From assembly GCA_017745295.1 (NCBI GenBank), contig JAGHZR010000018.1:124001-188000 (forward strand): a stretch of DNA of 64,000 bases, read 5' to 3'. The stretch's first letter is position 1. Every line of letters begins with the position of its first letter. This DNA is from Novosphingobium sp. GTDB taxonomy: Bacteria > Pseudomonadota > Alphaproteobacteria > Sphingomonadales > Sphingomonadaceae. A program made the position numbers and the translations under genes. Positions 26,906-35,327 of this stretch are shown piece by piece. The notes under the pieces are model-generated. The model was given only the letters and a program-made list of their open reading frames with translations. It did no database searches and had not been told where the DNA came from.

Positions 26906-27199
26906 CGTGTCACCGCAAAAACTGCGATTGCCCCCAATCCCGATGCCTGGCCCGGAACCGGACTTCGCGATCCCGAAGGGCGCGCCGGGTGGCCGATAGG
27001 CACGATCTGCCGCCGGAGCGCGGACACGTCGATCCACGCCGCTGCAACGGCCAATTTCCTGCCCAACGACATATACCTGCGGCGGACGGGTGGCAATCAG
27101 CAGTCGTTCTGGTGCCGACCGTGATCGACAAGCGTCGAGGGCAAGAAAACGCGCGGGGATCTTCGACAAGTTCCGAGAAAAGCGGGCGGATATACGAAA
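26906..27199. other. Upstream region of the efflux operon
   Basis: 294 bases between the adaptor start and the SciP terminator, with no supported gene. It must hold the efflux operon promoter on the minus strand. No adjacent TetR/MarR-type regulator gene is present and no clear operator could be picked out. Confidence 0.4.
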
Positions 27200-27230
27200 A
27201 GCGGCGACGAACCCGAGGTTCGCCGCCGCT
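27200..27230 (-). terminator. Terminator after the SciP gene
   Basis: A 14-base stem (27200-27213 with 27217-27230, one G-T pair) and a 3-base loop. On the minus strand it is followed by TTTTC, 33 bases beyond the SciP stop. Confidence 0.75.
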
Positions 27231-27263
27231 TGTCAGTCCTTGCGGACGGAATAGGCAGTGTGC

Positions 27264-27563
27264 TCAATACTTCTGCTGGCGCTCGTAGAGGTCGCGGTAA
27301 TGCTGGATCCGCGTGACGCGCAGCCCCTGCATGCCCGACCGGTCAACAGCGCGCTGCCAGGATGCGAATTCCTCCAGCGTCAGCTGGTAACGATCGCAGA
27401 CCTCGTCGATCGACAGCAGTCCGCCGTTGACGGCTGCCACCACTTCCGCCTTCCGACGCACGACCCAGCGCGTGGTGTTCGCAGGAGGCAGTGTGTCAAG
27501 CGTCAACGGTTCGCCGAGCGGCCCGATCACCTGGGCAGGACGGATTTTCTGGTTTTCGATCAT
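27264..27563 (-). CDS. sciP: CtrA inhibitor SciP (DUF1153)
   Basis: A 99-residue helix-turn-helix protein of the DUF1153 family. In Caulobacter, SciP binds the cell-cycle regulator CtrA and blocks it from activating genes. Family landmarks are IENQKIRPAQVIGPLG near the start, RWVVRRKAEVVAAVNGGLLS, CDRYQLTLEEFASWQ in the HTH, and TRIQHYRDLYERQ at the end. Start choice: ATG 27563 lies 5 bases after GAGGG; the adjacent ATG 27566 overlaps the stop of the upstream small reading frame (TGATG). It is followed by a good terminator. Its target sites were not found convincingly in this window. Confidence 0.93.
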   Translation of the reverse strand: MIENQKIRPAQVIGPLGEPLTLDTLPPANTTRWVVRRKAEVVAAVNGGLLSIDEVCDRYQLTLEEFASWQRAVDRSGMQGLRVTRIQHYRDLYERQQKY

Positions 27564-27565
27564 CA

Positions 27566-27898
27566 TCACCCTCGTACGCCGGTGCTGGGATTGCCGGCGA
27601 CGGAAAGGACATTGGCCTGCGCTGGCTTGCGATTGCCTGAAGCATTTGGGTTAACAGGAATTGAGACCGGCGCATACGTATGAATCACGTTGGCCGCCGG
27701 GCCCGCGAAGCTGCCGAAGCGGTGAAGCCGCGCCGAAACGGATGCATCGTCGAGAGCCGTGCGCAAGTCGTGCGCGGCAAATAACCGGGAACGCAAGGAA
27801 AACCAGTCCATTGGCAGAGGGATCGAGATGAACTCCTCGCCGGTGCGACCCGACGCATGCCCCGCTTTGCAGGTTTCATGATCATGAGCGATGTTCAT
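27566..27898 (-). CDS. Possible small protein encoded upstream of SciP
   Basis: A 110-residue open frame ending on the SciP start codon (TGATG), which is the arrangement of coupled genes. It has no signal peptide, helix-turn-helix or membrane segment. Two stretches look gene-like: DWFSLRSRLFAAHDLRTAL (an amphipathic helix) and an Asn/Gly-rich end (NPNASGNRKPAQANV). I have a vague memory of similar short proteins in sphingomonads with an NPxxxGNxK stretch, but that is weak. If it is not a gene, 27564-28071 is simply the leader of SciP and the promoter region of mnmA. Confidence 0.4.
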   Translation of the reverse strand: MNIAHDHETCKAGHASGRTGEEFISIPLPMDWFSLRSRLFAAHDLRTALDDASVSARLHRFGSFAGPAANVIHTYAPVSIPVNPNASGNRKPAQANVLSVAGNPSTGVRG

Positions 27899-28071
27899 AC
27901 GGAACGCTTGTAGCGAGGCTTGGTCAAGGGAATGTAAAAGCCGAATTTACCTTTTGTTAATACTTGTTAACGCCATCTTGGCCATCCCGCTTAACGCATC
28001 ACGGCTCGCGGTCGCCCGCCGCCCTGTGGTGAAAGGTAGGAATCCGGAGCATTCGCCTGTATGGGGCGCGC

Positions 28072-29244
28072 ATGACCGCCCTTTCCGATCTTGAAGGACT
28101 GGTGGCCGGCCTCGACCCCGCCACGCTGTTCCAACTGCCTGCGCCGCTTTCGGCGCGCCGTATCGTCGTTGCCATGTCCGGCGGCGTCGACAGCTCGGTC
28201 GTCGCCGCGCTGGCCGCCGCGACCGGCGCCGAGACCATCGGCGTCACGCTCCAGCTCTACGACTACGGTGCCGCGACCGGCCGCAAGGGTGCCTGCTGCG
28301 CCGGCGACGATATCCGCGACGCCCGCGCCGTGGCCGACCGCCTGGGCATCGCCCACTACGTCTTCGATCACGAGAGCGCCTTCCGTGAGGAAGTCGTCGA
28401 ACGCTTCGCCGACGACTACATGGCGGGCCGCACGCCGATCCCCTGCATCCGCTGCAACATGGGTCCGAAGTTCACCGACCTGCTGACGATGGCCCGCGAC
28501 CTCGGTGCGGACTGCCTCGCCACCGGTCACTACGTGCGCCGCGTCGAGGGATCTGCCGGTTCCGAACTCCACCGCGCTTTCGATCCCGCGCGCGACCAGA
28601 GCTACTTCCTCTACGGCACCACCGAGGCGCAGCTCGACTTCCTGCGCTTCCCGCTCGGCGGCCTGCCGAAGAGCGAGACCCGCCGTCTTGCCGAAGCGGC
28701 AGGCCTGCGCGTCGCCGACAAGCCCGACAGCCAGGACATCTGCTTCGTGCCCGACGGCGACTATGCCAAGATCGTGCGTGCGGTCCGTCCCGAGGGCGAG
28801 GCGCCGGGCGAGATCGTCCATGCCCTGACCGGCGAAGTGCTGGGCACCCACCGCGGCATCATTCACTATACCGTGGGCCAGCGCCGCGGCCTCGAAATCG
28901 GCGGCCAGCCCGAGCCGCTCTATGTCGTGCGCATCGATGCGCCGGGGCGCCGCGTGATGGTCGGCCCGCGCAGCCTGCTGGGCGTGGCTGCCGCCATCGT
29001 CACCGAGACCAATCGCATCGGCCCGCTTCCCGATGCGCCGCTCACCGCCAAGGTCCGCTCACTGGCCAAGCCGGTGCCGATCACGCTGGAAGGCGAATTC
29101 GGTAACGGCGCGGCAGTGACGATCCGTTTCGCGAATCCCGAATATGGCGTCGCGCCCGGACAGGCGGCGGTGATCTACGCGGGCGACCGAGTGGTCGGCG
29201 GCGGCTGGATCGAGGGCACGGAAGCCGCAATTCCGCTGGACTGA
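28072..29244 (+). CDS. mnmA: tRNA-specific 2-thiouridylase MnmA
   Basis: A 390-residue enzyme that thiolates the wobble uridine of tRNA-Lys, -Glu and -Gln, using ATP and sulfur relayed by TusE or an IscS-type donor. The PP-loop is VAMSGGVDSS (about residues 34-43). The first catalytic Cys is in TPIPCIRCN and the second in KPDSQDICFV, and GHYVRR and RDQSYFLY are conserved around them. The C-terminal domains hold YTVGQRRGLEI and the beta-barrel end (QAAVIYAGDRVVGGGWI). Length fits. It is a single gene. Confidence 0.96.
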   Translation: MTALSDLEGLVAGLDPATLFQLPAPLSARRIVVAMSGGVDSSVVAALAAATGAETIGVTLQLYDYGAATGRKGACCAGDDIRDARAVADRLGIAHYVFDHESAFREEVVERFADDYMAGRTPIPCIRCNMGPKFTDLLTMARDLGADCLATGHYVRRVEGSAGSELHRAFDPARDQSYFLYGTTEAQLDFLRFPLGGLPKSETRRLAEAAGLRVADKPDSQDICFVPDGDYAKIVRAVRPEGEAPGEIVHALTGEVLGTHRGIIHYTVGQRRGLEIGGQPEPLYVVRIDAPGRRVMVGPRSLLGVAAAIVTETNRIGPLPDAPLTAKVRSLAKPVPITLEGEFGNGAAVTIRFANPEYGVAPGQAAVIYAGDRVVGGGWIEGTEAAIPLD

Positions 29245-29264
29245 GGAAGGGATACCCCTCGTTT

Positions 29265-29348
29265 CGTCATTGCGAGCGTAGCGAAGCAATCCAGGGCGCG
29301 TTTCGCCGCGCTGGATTGCCGCGTCGGCTTCGCCTCCTCGCAACGACG
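29265..29348. repeat. Dispersed inverted repeat, family A (degraded copy)
   Basis: The left arm (29265-29294) repeats the family A core GTCATTGCGAGCGTAGCGAA. The right arm (29311-29348) begins CTGGATTGCC but has diverged (GGCTTCGCCTCCTCGCAACG), so the hairpin is imperfect. It lies between the convergent ends of mnmA and the small membrane protein gene. Confidence 0.8.
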
Positions 29349-29409
29349 GGGTTGCGGGGCGAAGGCCGGGAACGAAGGCCGGGGACGCGGACGGGCCGCC
29401 GAGTCCCGC

Positions 29410-29835
29410 TCAGTTCGTCCAGGGTTCGAGCTGGCAGCCGCGATCCGGTGCGAACGTGGCGGTCTGGCTGGCGAGCAGGGGCACGCTGGCCTTGACCGTG
29501 CGGGCTTCGGCATCTTCGGAGAGCCAGATCAGCGATCCGGTACGGCCGAGACCGGCAACCGCGATCTGGCCCTTGCAACTGCCGAGGTCCTGCTGCGAGA
29601 TGAAGCGGCAGGCACAGGCGGCCCGCGCACCGTAGGAGGTGCTGACCAGCGCCTCCTCGCGCAGGCCTTTCCACGAGAAGCCGAGCAACAGCGCCAGTGC
29701 CAGCAGGGCGAGCAGAATCGCATTGCGCAGCCAGCGCGAGGGCTGGCGGCTGTTCAGGTCGCGCCCACCTTCGCCACCGCCCCCGTTCGTCTCGGCGCCG
29801 CTGTCCCCGGTCCTGTATGTCGTGGCTGTTGCCAT
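29410..29835 (-). CDS. Small membrane-anchored hypothetical protein
   Basis: 141 residues. A Gly-rich polar N-terminus (about 1-30), one transmembrane segment (NAILLALLALALLLGFSW, about residues 38-55), then about 85 residues predicted outside the cytoplasm. Those contain the clustered cysteines CACRF and GSCKG and a late GCQLEP, which suggests disulfides in a periplasmic domain. No family recognised. It is divergent from the inactive serine-hydrolase lipoprotein gene with only 32 bases between the starts, so the two share a promoter region and perhaps a role. Confidence 0.65.
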   Translation of the reverse strand: MATATTYRTGDSGAETNGGGGEGGRDLNSRQPSRWLRNAILLALLALALLLGFSWKGLREEALVSTSYGARAACACRFISQQDLGSCKGQIAVAGLGRTGSLIWLSEDAEARTVKASVPLLASQTATFAPDRGCQLEPWTN

Positions 29836-29867
29836 ATTCCCGCGCCTCGCACATCACACCGCGCGTC

Positions 29868-31037
29868 ATGCCGGTGCGCCGTCCCCCCCTTATCCTCGCC
29901 CTTTCTGTCCTGCCAGCCCTGGCGCTGACGGCGCTGGCAGGCTGTGGACAGGACGCGCAACAAGGGCCGCCGCCGCCCAGCGCGGAATCGCAGGCGGCGA
30001 TCAAGGACGACGGCGGCGCCTCGCGTGCGGCGCTGGGCCGCGCCATCGACGGGCTTTTCGCCGAGGATCTCGGCCGTACCCAGGCCCTCGTCATCATGAA
30101 GCGCGGGTCGGTGATCGCCGAGCGCTACGGCGCGGGAATCAAGCCCGAGACGCGGCTGGAGGGCTGGGGCATGGGCGAGTGCGTCACCGCGCTGATGGTT
30201 GGCCAGCTCATCAGCGACGGGCGGCTGCGGCTGAACGAATCGGCGCCGATCCCCGACTGGCAGCGTCCGGGGGATCCGCGCGGCGAGATCACGCTCAAGC
30301 AACTGCTGCAGATGCGCTCGGGCCTGCGCCATTCCGAATCGGGAGCTTCGGCAACCGATGGGCCTGCCGGGCAGTCCGACCGCATGCGGATGCTCTATCT
30401 CGACGGGCGCGACGACATGGCCGCTTATGCCGAGGCGCAGCCGCTGGAGGCCCCGGCAGGCGCCCGCTTCGTCGAGAGCGCGGCGACTTCCGTGATTCTT
30501 TCCGATCTGGCGGCGCGGGTGTTGTCGCCCGACCGCAATCCGGATCGCCGCCGCAAGGCCGTGGGCGATTACCTGCGCACCCGCGTCTTCGCGCCGATCG
30601 GCATGGATTCGGCGGTGGCGGGCTATGACCGCGCAGGCACGATGATCGGTTCGGCGGCGGTCCATGCCTCGGCGCGCGACTGGGCGAAGCTGGGCGAGTT
30701 CCTGCGCCACACCGGCTCGATCCAGGGCGCGCAGATCCTGCCGCGCCGCTGGGTGCAGTTCATGCTCGAATCCTCGCCGCGCAATCCGGGCTATGGGGCC
30801 GGGGTCTGGCTCAACCGGAGCAAGGCGAAAAGCGGGGCAGGGGGGGAGGACGTGCTGTTCCCCGGCATGGCGCCCGCCAATGTCTTCGCCTGCGTGGGCG
30901 AGTATGGCCAGTACGTGATCGGCTCGCCCGACCAGTTGCTGACGGTGGTACGCCTCGGCGAAAGCGACCCGCAGCAGGAGCGGCTCGTCCATGACCGGCT
31001 CGGCAAGCTGCTGGCGATGTTCCCCGGCGGAATCTGA
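29868..31037 (+). CDS. Lipoprotein beta-lactamase homologue lacking catalytic residues
   Basis: A 389-residue class C beta-lactamase / DD-peptidase-fold protein. The lipobox LAGC makes Cys26 the lipidated residue. The usual active-site helix, Ser-x-x-Lys within a WSMxKS-type stretch, here reads GWGMGEC: Gly101 stands where Ser is expected and Glu104 where Lys is expected. The second motif (normally Tyr-Ser/Asn) reads FVESAATS, with Glu for Tyr. The surrounding family sequence (ITLKQLLQMRSGL; PIGMDSAVAGYD; GYGAGVWLN) is well kept, so it is a folded pseudoenzyme and not a decaying gene. The ATG at 29868 gives a proper lipoprotein signal. It may bind peptidoglycan or a ligand without cleaving it. 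Confidence 0.85.
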   Translation: MPVRRPPLILALSVLPALALTALAGCGQDAQQGPPPPSAESQAAIKDDGGASRAALGRAIDGLFAEDLGRTQALVIMKRGSVIAERYGAGIKPETRLEGWGMGECVTALMVGQLISDGRLRLNESAPIPDWQRPGDPRGEITLKQLLQMRSGLRHSESGASATDGPAGQSDRMRMLYLDGRDDMAAYAEAQPLEAPAGARFVESAATSVILSDLAARVLSPDRNPDRRRKAVGDYLRTRVFAPIGMDSAVAGYDRAGTMIGSAAVHASARDWAKLGEFLRHTGSIQGAQILPRRWVQFMLESSPRNPGYGAGVWLNRSKAKSGAGGEDVLFPGMAPANVFACVGEYGQYVIGSPDQLLTVVRLGESDPQQERLVHDRLGKLLAMFPGGI

Positions 31038-31047
31038 AAGAGATACG

Positions 31048-31085
31048 AAAAAGGCCGGAGCAGCCTATGCCGCTCCGGCCTTTTT
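31048..31085. terminator. Bidirectional terminator
   Basis: A perfect 14-base stem (31048-31061 with 31072-31085), A-run on the left and T-run on the right. It serves both convergent genes. Confidence 0.9.
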
Positions 31086-31105
31086 CACGTCGATCGCGGG
31101 GAAGT

Positions 31106-31516
31106 TCAGCCCTCGATCGTGGTCTGCGCGTCGCGGCCGTCGCCTTCCGGAGCAGCGAGGATCGCGCGGGTCACCTGGCCCTTGGCGACCGTGTAGGTGC
31201 CGGGATCGCCAACGGTCGAGCGGATCGCCGGATCGGCAGGACCGGCCATGCTGAGAGTCGACTTCTCGATATCGCTACGCGCCTGCGGGCCGCCGAACAG
31301 GGCGTCGAGCGCCTGCTGCTGCACCGAATCGTCGGCAGGGCGAGGCTGGCCCTGCTTCGGCGGCGAGAGCGTGAAATCGGGCGGCACCACCAGCGGCGTC
31401 TGGCGCTGCACGGCGAATTCGTCGGGACCACCGTGGTTCAGCAGGCCGGTGCTTCCGCAGCCGGACACGAGCACCGCACCGGCGGCGACGAGAATCAGGG
31501 CTCCGGTCTTCTTCAT
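31106..31516 (-). CDS. DUF3035 lipoprotein
   Basis: A 136-residue lipoprotein: signal MKKTGALILVAAGAVLVSGC with lipidated Cys20. The mature part has the family's PDEFAVQRQTPLVVPPDFTL near the start and is Pro/Gln-rich and disordered afterwards. It is found in alphaproteobacteria right after lspA, as here (11 bases from the lspA stop), which would link it to LspA since LspA processes its signal. ATG 31522 (adding MP) is an alternative start. Function is unknown. Confidence 0.85.
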   Translation of the reverse strand: MKKTGALILVAAGAVLVSGCGSTGLLNHGGPDEFAVQRQTPLVVPPDFTLSPPKQGQPRPADDSVQQQALDALFGGPQARSDIEKSTLSMAGPADPAIRSTVGDPGTYTVAKGQVTRAILAAPEGDGRDAQTTIEG

Positions 31517-31526
31517 GGGCATCAAC

Positions 31527-32060
31527 TCAAATCTCCGGGGCGGCGTCGGGCGCCTTGTCATGTCCGCCATTTGTTTCGGGCTTGTCGCGCGAAAGCAGGG
31601 AGCGGGCAAGGATAATCAGGACGCCGACCGTGATGGCGACGTCGGCGATGTTGAAAATGAGGAACGGACGCCATTCGCCGAAGTGAAGATCGGCATAGTC
31701 GATCACGAAACCCATGGTGAAACGGTCGCGGATATTGCCGAGCGCGCCGCCCAGCACCATGGCGAGGGCAGCGATCTCGCCCAGCTTGCGCTCGCGCAGC
31801 ATCCAGATGAGGACGAACAGCGCGATCAGGCCGGTCATTGCCACCAGCGCCCAGCGGCCCTCCGGCGAATCCGCCGTGAACAGGCCGAGCGAAACGCCGA
31901 GGTTCTTGGTCCAGCGCAAGTTGAAGAACGGGGCGATCTCGATCACGCCGACGTCGCGCAGCTTGAGCCCGGTGACGACCCAGGCCTTGAAGCCCTGGTC
32001 GATCATGAAGACGACCACGGCGATCAGGAACCCGATCAGGCGTTTCCGCCAAACGGTCAT
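31527..32060 (-). CDS. lspA: Lipoprotein signal peptidase
   Basis: A 177-residue inner-membrane aspartyl protease (signal peptidase II) that cuts prolipoproteins before the lipidated Cys. There are four hydrophobic helices. The two catalytic Asp motifs are GNIRDRF and FNIADVAI. It is the usual length plus a polar 20-residue C-terminal tail. It sits 8 bases after ileS, the usual alphaproteobacterial order ileS-lspA, and is followed by a lipoprotein substrate gene. Confidence 0.96.
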   Translation of the reverse strand: MTVWRKRLIGFLIAVVVFMIDQGFKAWVVTGLKLRDVGVIEIAPFFNLRWTKNLGVSLGLFTADSPEGRWALVAMTGLIALFVLIWMLRERKLGEIAALAMVLGGALGNIRDRFTMGFVIDYADLHFGEWRPFLIFNIADVAITVGVLIILARSLLSRDKPETNGGHDKAPDAAPEI

Positions 32061-32068
32061 GGTGCCGC

Positions 32069-35000
32069 TCACGCCGGGGTCTCCAGCGCGCCGACCACGT
32101 CGTCGCAGCGGTCGCAGAGATCGCCGTCTTCCGAGACTTCGGGAAGGTGGCGCCAGCAGCGGCCGCACTTGTGGTCGGTGGAGGGGGTGACGGTCACGTC
32201 GTCTCCCTGCCCACGGGTCACTGTCGCGGTGATGAACAGTTCGGCGAGGTTGCCCTCAGGCGCCGAAGCCGGAACCGTGACCGTGGCGGCGAGGCTGGAG
32301 CCGACGATCTTCTCGCGGCGCAACGGCTCGATGGCTTCCGTCACTTTCACGCGCAGGGCGCGCAGGTCGGCCCAGCGGGTCAGGTCCACTGGGACGAAGC
32401 CTTCGAGCTTCGGCCATTCTTGAAGGTGCACGCTTTCGGCACCGGAGAAGCGGCTCTGCCAGACTTCCTCGGCGGTGAACACGGTGACCGGCGCGGCATA
32501 GCGCACCAGTGCGTGGAACAGTGTGTCCAGCACTGTGCGATAGGCGCGGCGCTTCGGGTCCGAAGGGGCGTCGCAGTAGAGGCAGTCCTTGCGGATATCG
32601 AAGAAGAAGGCCGAGAGGTCTTCGTTGCAGAAATCCAGCAAGGTGCGGACGTAGGTATTGAAGTCGAAGTTATCGACGGCGAACCGTAGCTTGGCATCGA
32701 CCTCATGGAGGAGAGCGATGACGTACTGCTCAAGCTCGGGCATGTCCTCGACCGGCAGCTTCTCGTCGTCCGAGAAGCCGTCGAGCGCGCCCAGCAGGTA
32801 GCGCATGGTGTTGCGCAGCTTGCGGTATTGGTCGGCCACGCCCTTCAGGATTTCGTCACCGATGCGGTGATCCTCGGTGTAATCGACCGAGAGCGCCCAG
32901 AGGCGGATGATGTCGGCGCCGTTGGTTTCCATCACCTTGATCGGGCTGATGGTGTTGCCGAGCGACTTCGACATCTTGAAGCCCTTGGCATCCATGGTGA
33001 AGCCGTGGGTCAGGACAGCCTTGTAAGGCGCATGGCCGCGCGTGGCGCAGCTCTCGAGCAGCGAGGACTGGAACCAGCCGCGATGCTGGTCGCTGCCTTC
33101 GAGGTAGAGGTCGGCGGTGGGGCCGACGTGATCCTCGGCCGGCACCAGTTCGGGCCAGCGGCCGGATTCGAGCACGAAGGCATGGGTCGAGCCGGAATCG
33201 AACCAGACGTCGAGAATGTCGACGACGCGCTCGTAGTCATCGGCGCTGTACTTGGTGCCGAGGTATTCCTGCGCGCGCGCGTCCGACCAGGCATCGACGC
33301 CGATCTCGCGGATGGCGGCGATGATGCGGGCGTTCACTTCGGCATCGACAAGGTATTCGCCGCTCTTGCGATCGACGAACAGCGTGATCGGCACGCCCCA
33401 GGCGCGCTGGCGCGACAGTACCCAGTCCGGGCGGCCTTCGACCATGGCGCCGATGCGGTTGCGGCCCTTTTCGGGAACGAAGCGCGTCTCGGCGATGGCA
33501 TCCAGCGCGGCCTGGCGCAGCGTCGGCGAGGCTTCCGCGGTCTCGTCCTGCGGATCGATGGCGCCGCCTTCGCCTTCCCAGCGGCGCTCTGCGCGGGTCT
33601 TGGAGGGCAGGTGGCCGAGCACCTTGTCCATCGGCACGAACCACTGCGGGGTGCAGCGGAAGATCACCTTGGCCTTGGAACGCCACGAGTGCGGGTAAGA
33701 GTGCTTGTAGTCGGCCGATGCCGCCAGCAGCGCGCCAACCTCACGCAGGTCCGAGCAGATCGGGCCGTCGGGGGCGTTGAACTTGGGATTGATGACCGAA
33801 CCCTGGCCGCCGAGCCAGCCCCAGTCCTCGCGATACTTGCCATCGGCCTCGACCACGAACTTGGGGCCGATGCTGTTCGCCTTGCAGAGCAGGAAGTCGT
33901 CCTCGCCATGGTCGGGCGCCATGTGGACGAGGCCGGTGCCGCTCTCGGTAGTGACGAAATCGCCCGCGAGCAGCGGACGCGGCTCGGCGAAGAAGCCGCC
34001 CAGCGCGTGCATCGGGTGGCGGGCGAAGGTTCCGGCGAGTTCGGAGCCTTTGAAGACTTCCCGCGAACGACCAGCGATTTGCGCGCCAAGGTTCACCACT
34101 TCGGGGTTAACGGCGTTCGATCCGCTGAAATCGATCCGCTTCAACTGGGCGTTCAATCGCGCGAGGAAACCGCCGACCAATTCTGTCGCGATCAGAAACG
34201 GGCGGCCAAGAGTGAAGCCATTTTCGGCAGCGATACGCTCGGCATCGATGGTGCCTGCCTGGGGAACATTGGCATCCGAGGAACCAGCATCGATGCCGAG
34301 GTAAACGAGGGTGTACTCAACCTCAGGCCCATAAGCGAGCGCCTGGTTGGTCGGGATCGTCCACGGCGTGGTCGTCCAGATCACCGCATAGGCGCCGACC
34401 AGTTCCGGCACGGCGGATTCGGTGATCTCGAAAGCCACGTCGATCTGGGTCGAGACGATGTCCTCGTACTCGACCTCAGCCTCTGCCAGCGCCGTCTTCT
34501 CGACCGGGCTCCACATCACCGGCTTGGCGCCGCGGTAGAGCATGTCGTGCTCGGCGAACTTCAGCAGTTCGGTGACGATGGTCGCCTCCGCCTGGAAGTC
34601 CATCGTCAGGTAGGGCTTGTCCCAGTCGCCGTTGACGCCGAGGCGCTTCAGCTGCTCACGCTGCACGTTCACCCAGTTCTGGGCATAGGCGCGGCATTCG
34701 GCGCGGAATTCCTCGGCGGGAACCTCGTCCTTGTTCTTCTTCTTCTTGCGGTACTCTTCCTCGACCTTCCACTCGATAGGCAGGCCGTGGCAGTCCCAGC
34801 CGGGGACGTAGGGTGCGTTCTTGCCCAGCAGGGTCTGGGTGCGCACGACCATGTCCTTGAGGATGTGGTTCAGCGCGTGGCCGATGTGCATGTCGCCGTT
34901 CGCGTAGGGCGGGCCGTCATGCAGCACGAACTTCTCGCGGCCCGCGCGGGCTTCGCGGGTCTTGGCGTAAATGTCCTGTTCCTGCCAGCGCGCAAGAATA

Positions 35001-35089
35001 CCCGGCTCCTTCTGCGGGAGCCCGGCCTTCATGGGGAAATCGGTCTTCGGCAGGAAGACGGTCGATCGATAATCGCGCTGTTCGGTCAT
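32069..35089 (-). CDS. ileS: Isoleucine-tRNA ligase
   Basis: A 1006-residue class I aminoacyl-tRNA synthetase that charges tRNA-Ile. ATP-site motif HIGH occurs in GDMHIGHALNHILKD (about residue 70), the editing CP1 domain follows, and KMSKS is in FKMSKSLGN (about residue 710). The C-terminal zinc ribbon reads CGRCWRHLPEVSEDGDLC with a further CDRC. Length is slightly above the usual 930-960 because of the CP1 loop stretch around residue 280. It is first in an operon with lspA and the DUF3035 gene. Confidence 0.98.
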   Translation of the reverse strand: MTEQRDYRSTVFLPKTDFPMKAGLPQKEPGILARWQEQDIYAKTREARAGREKFVLHDGPPYANGDMHIGHALNHILKDMVVRTQTLLGKNAPYVPGWDCHGLPIEWKVEEEYRKKKKNKDEVPAEEFRAECRAYAQNWVNVQREQLKRLGVNGDWDKPYLTMDFQAEATIVTELLKFAEHDMLYRGAKPVMWSPVEKTALAEAEVEYEDIVSTQIDVAFEITESAVPELVGAYAVIWTTTPWTIPTNQALAYGPEVEYTLVYLGIDAGSSDANVPQAGTIDAERIAAENGFTLGRPFLIATELVGGFLARLNAQLKRIDFSGSNAVNPEVVNLGAQIAGRSREVFKGSELAGTFARHPMHALGGFFAEPRPLLAGDFVTTESGTGLVHMAPDHGEDDFLLCKANSIGPKFVVEADGKYREDWGWLGGQGSVINPKFNAPDGPICSDLREVGALLAASADYKHSYPHSWRSKAKVIFRCTPQWFVPMDKVLGHLPSKTRAERRWEGEGGAIDPQDETAEASPTLRQAALDAIAETRFVPEKGRNRIGAMVEGRPDWVLSRQRAWGVPITLFVDRKSGEYLVDAEVNARIIAAIREIGVDAWSDARAQEYLGTKYSADDYERVVDILDVWFDSGSTHAFVLESGRWPELVPAEDHVGPTADLYLEGSDQHRGWFQSSLLESCATRGHAPYKAVLTHGFTMDAKGFKMSKSLGNTISPIKVMETNGADIIRLWALSVDYTEDHRIGDEILKGVADQYRKLRNTMRYLLGALDGFSDDEKLPVEDMPELEQYVIALLHEVDAKLRFAVDNFDFNTYVRTLLDFCNEDLSAFFFDIRKDCLYCDAPSDPKRRAYRTVLDTLFHALVRYAAPVTVFTAEEVWQSRFSGAESVHLQEWPKLEGFVPVDLTRWADLRALRVKVTEAIEPLRREKIVGSSLAATVTVPASAPEGNLAELFITATVTRGQGDDVTVTPSTDHKCGRCWRHLPEVSEDGDLCDRCDDVVGALETPA

Positions 35090-35197
35090 ATGCGCTGCGC
35101 ACTAGAGCAAATGCGCGGCTGTTGGAAGGGTTCGCGCACATGGTGAGGTGCGGACTTGGGGTGGTCGTAGCGAAGGGAAAACCTCTCCCCACGCACT

Positions 35198-35289
35198 CGT
35201 CATCCTGAACTCGTTTCAGGATCCATCGCGCACCACCGACCGGACGGTGCGTGCGGAGGAATGGATCCTGAAACGAGTTCAGGATGACG
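35198..35289. repeat. Dispersed inverted repeat, family B (29-bp perfect arms)
   Basis: Perfect 29-base arms (35198-35226 and 35261-35289) with core TCCTGAACTCGTTTCAGGAT, and a 34-base spacer holding a weaker inner pairing. It fills the gap between the ileS start and the ribF stop. Only this copy is in the window; I recall like sequences as common in Novosphingobium and Sphingomonas genomes. Confidence 0.88.
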
Positions 35290-35327
35290 TTGCGCATTTG
35301 GCGGCCGAGTGTGTCGCGAGCGGGCGT

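Noticed and set aside
27957..27971. TTAA-N6-TTAAC near sciP, as a possible CtrA site
   Set aside because: The CtrA consensus spacing is 7, not 6, and no clear target start lies at the expected distance. SciP acts through CtrA, so it was tempting, but the match is not good enough.
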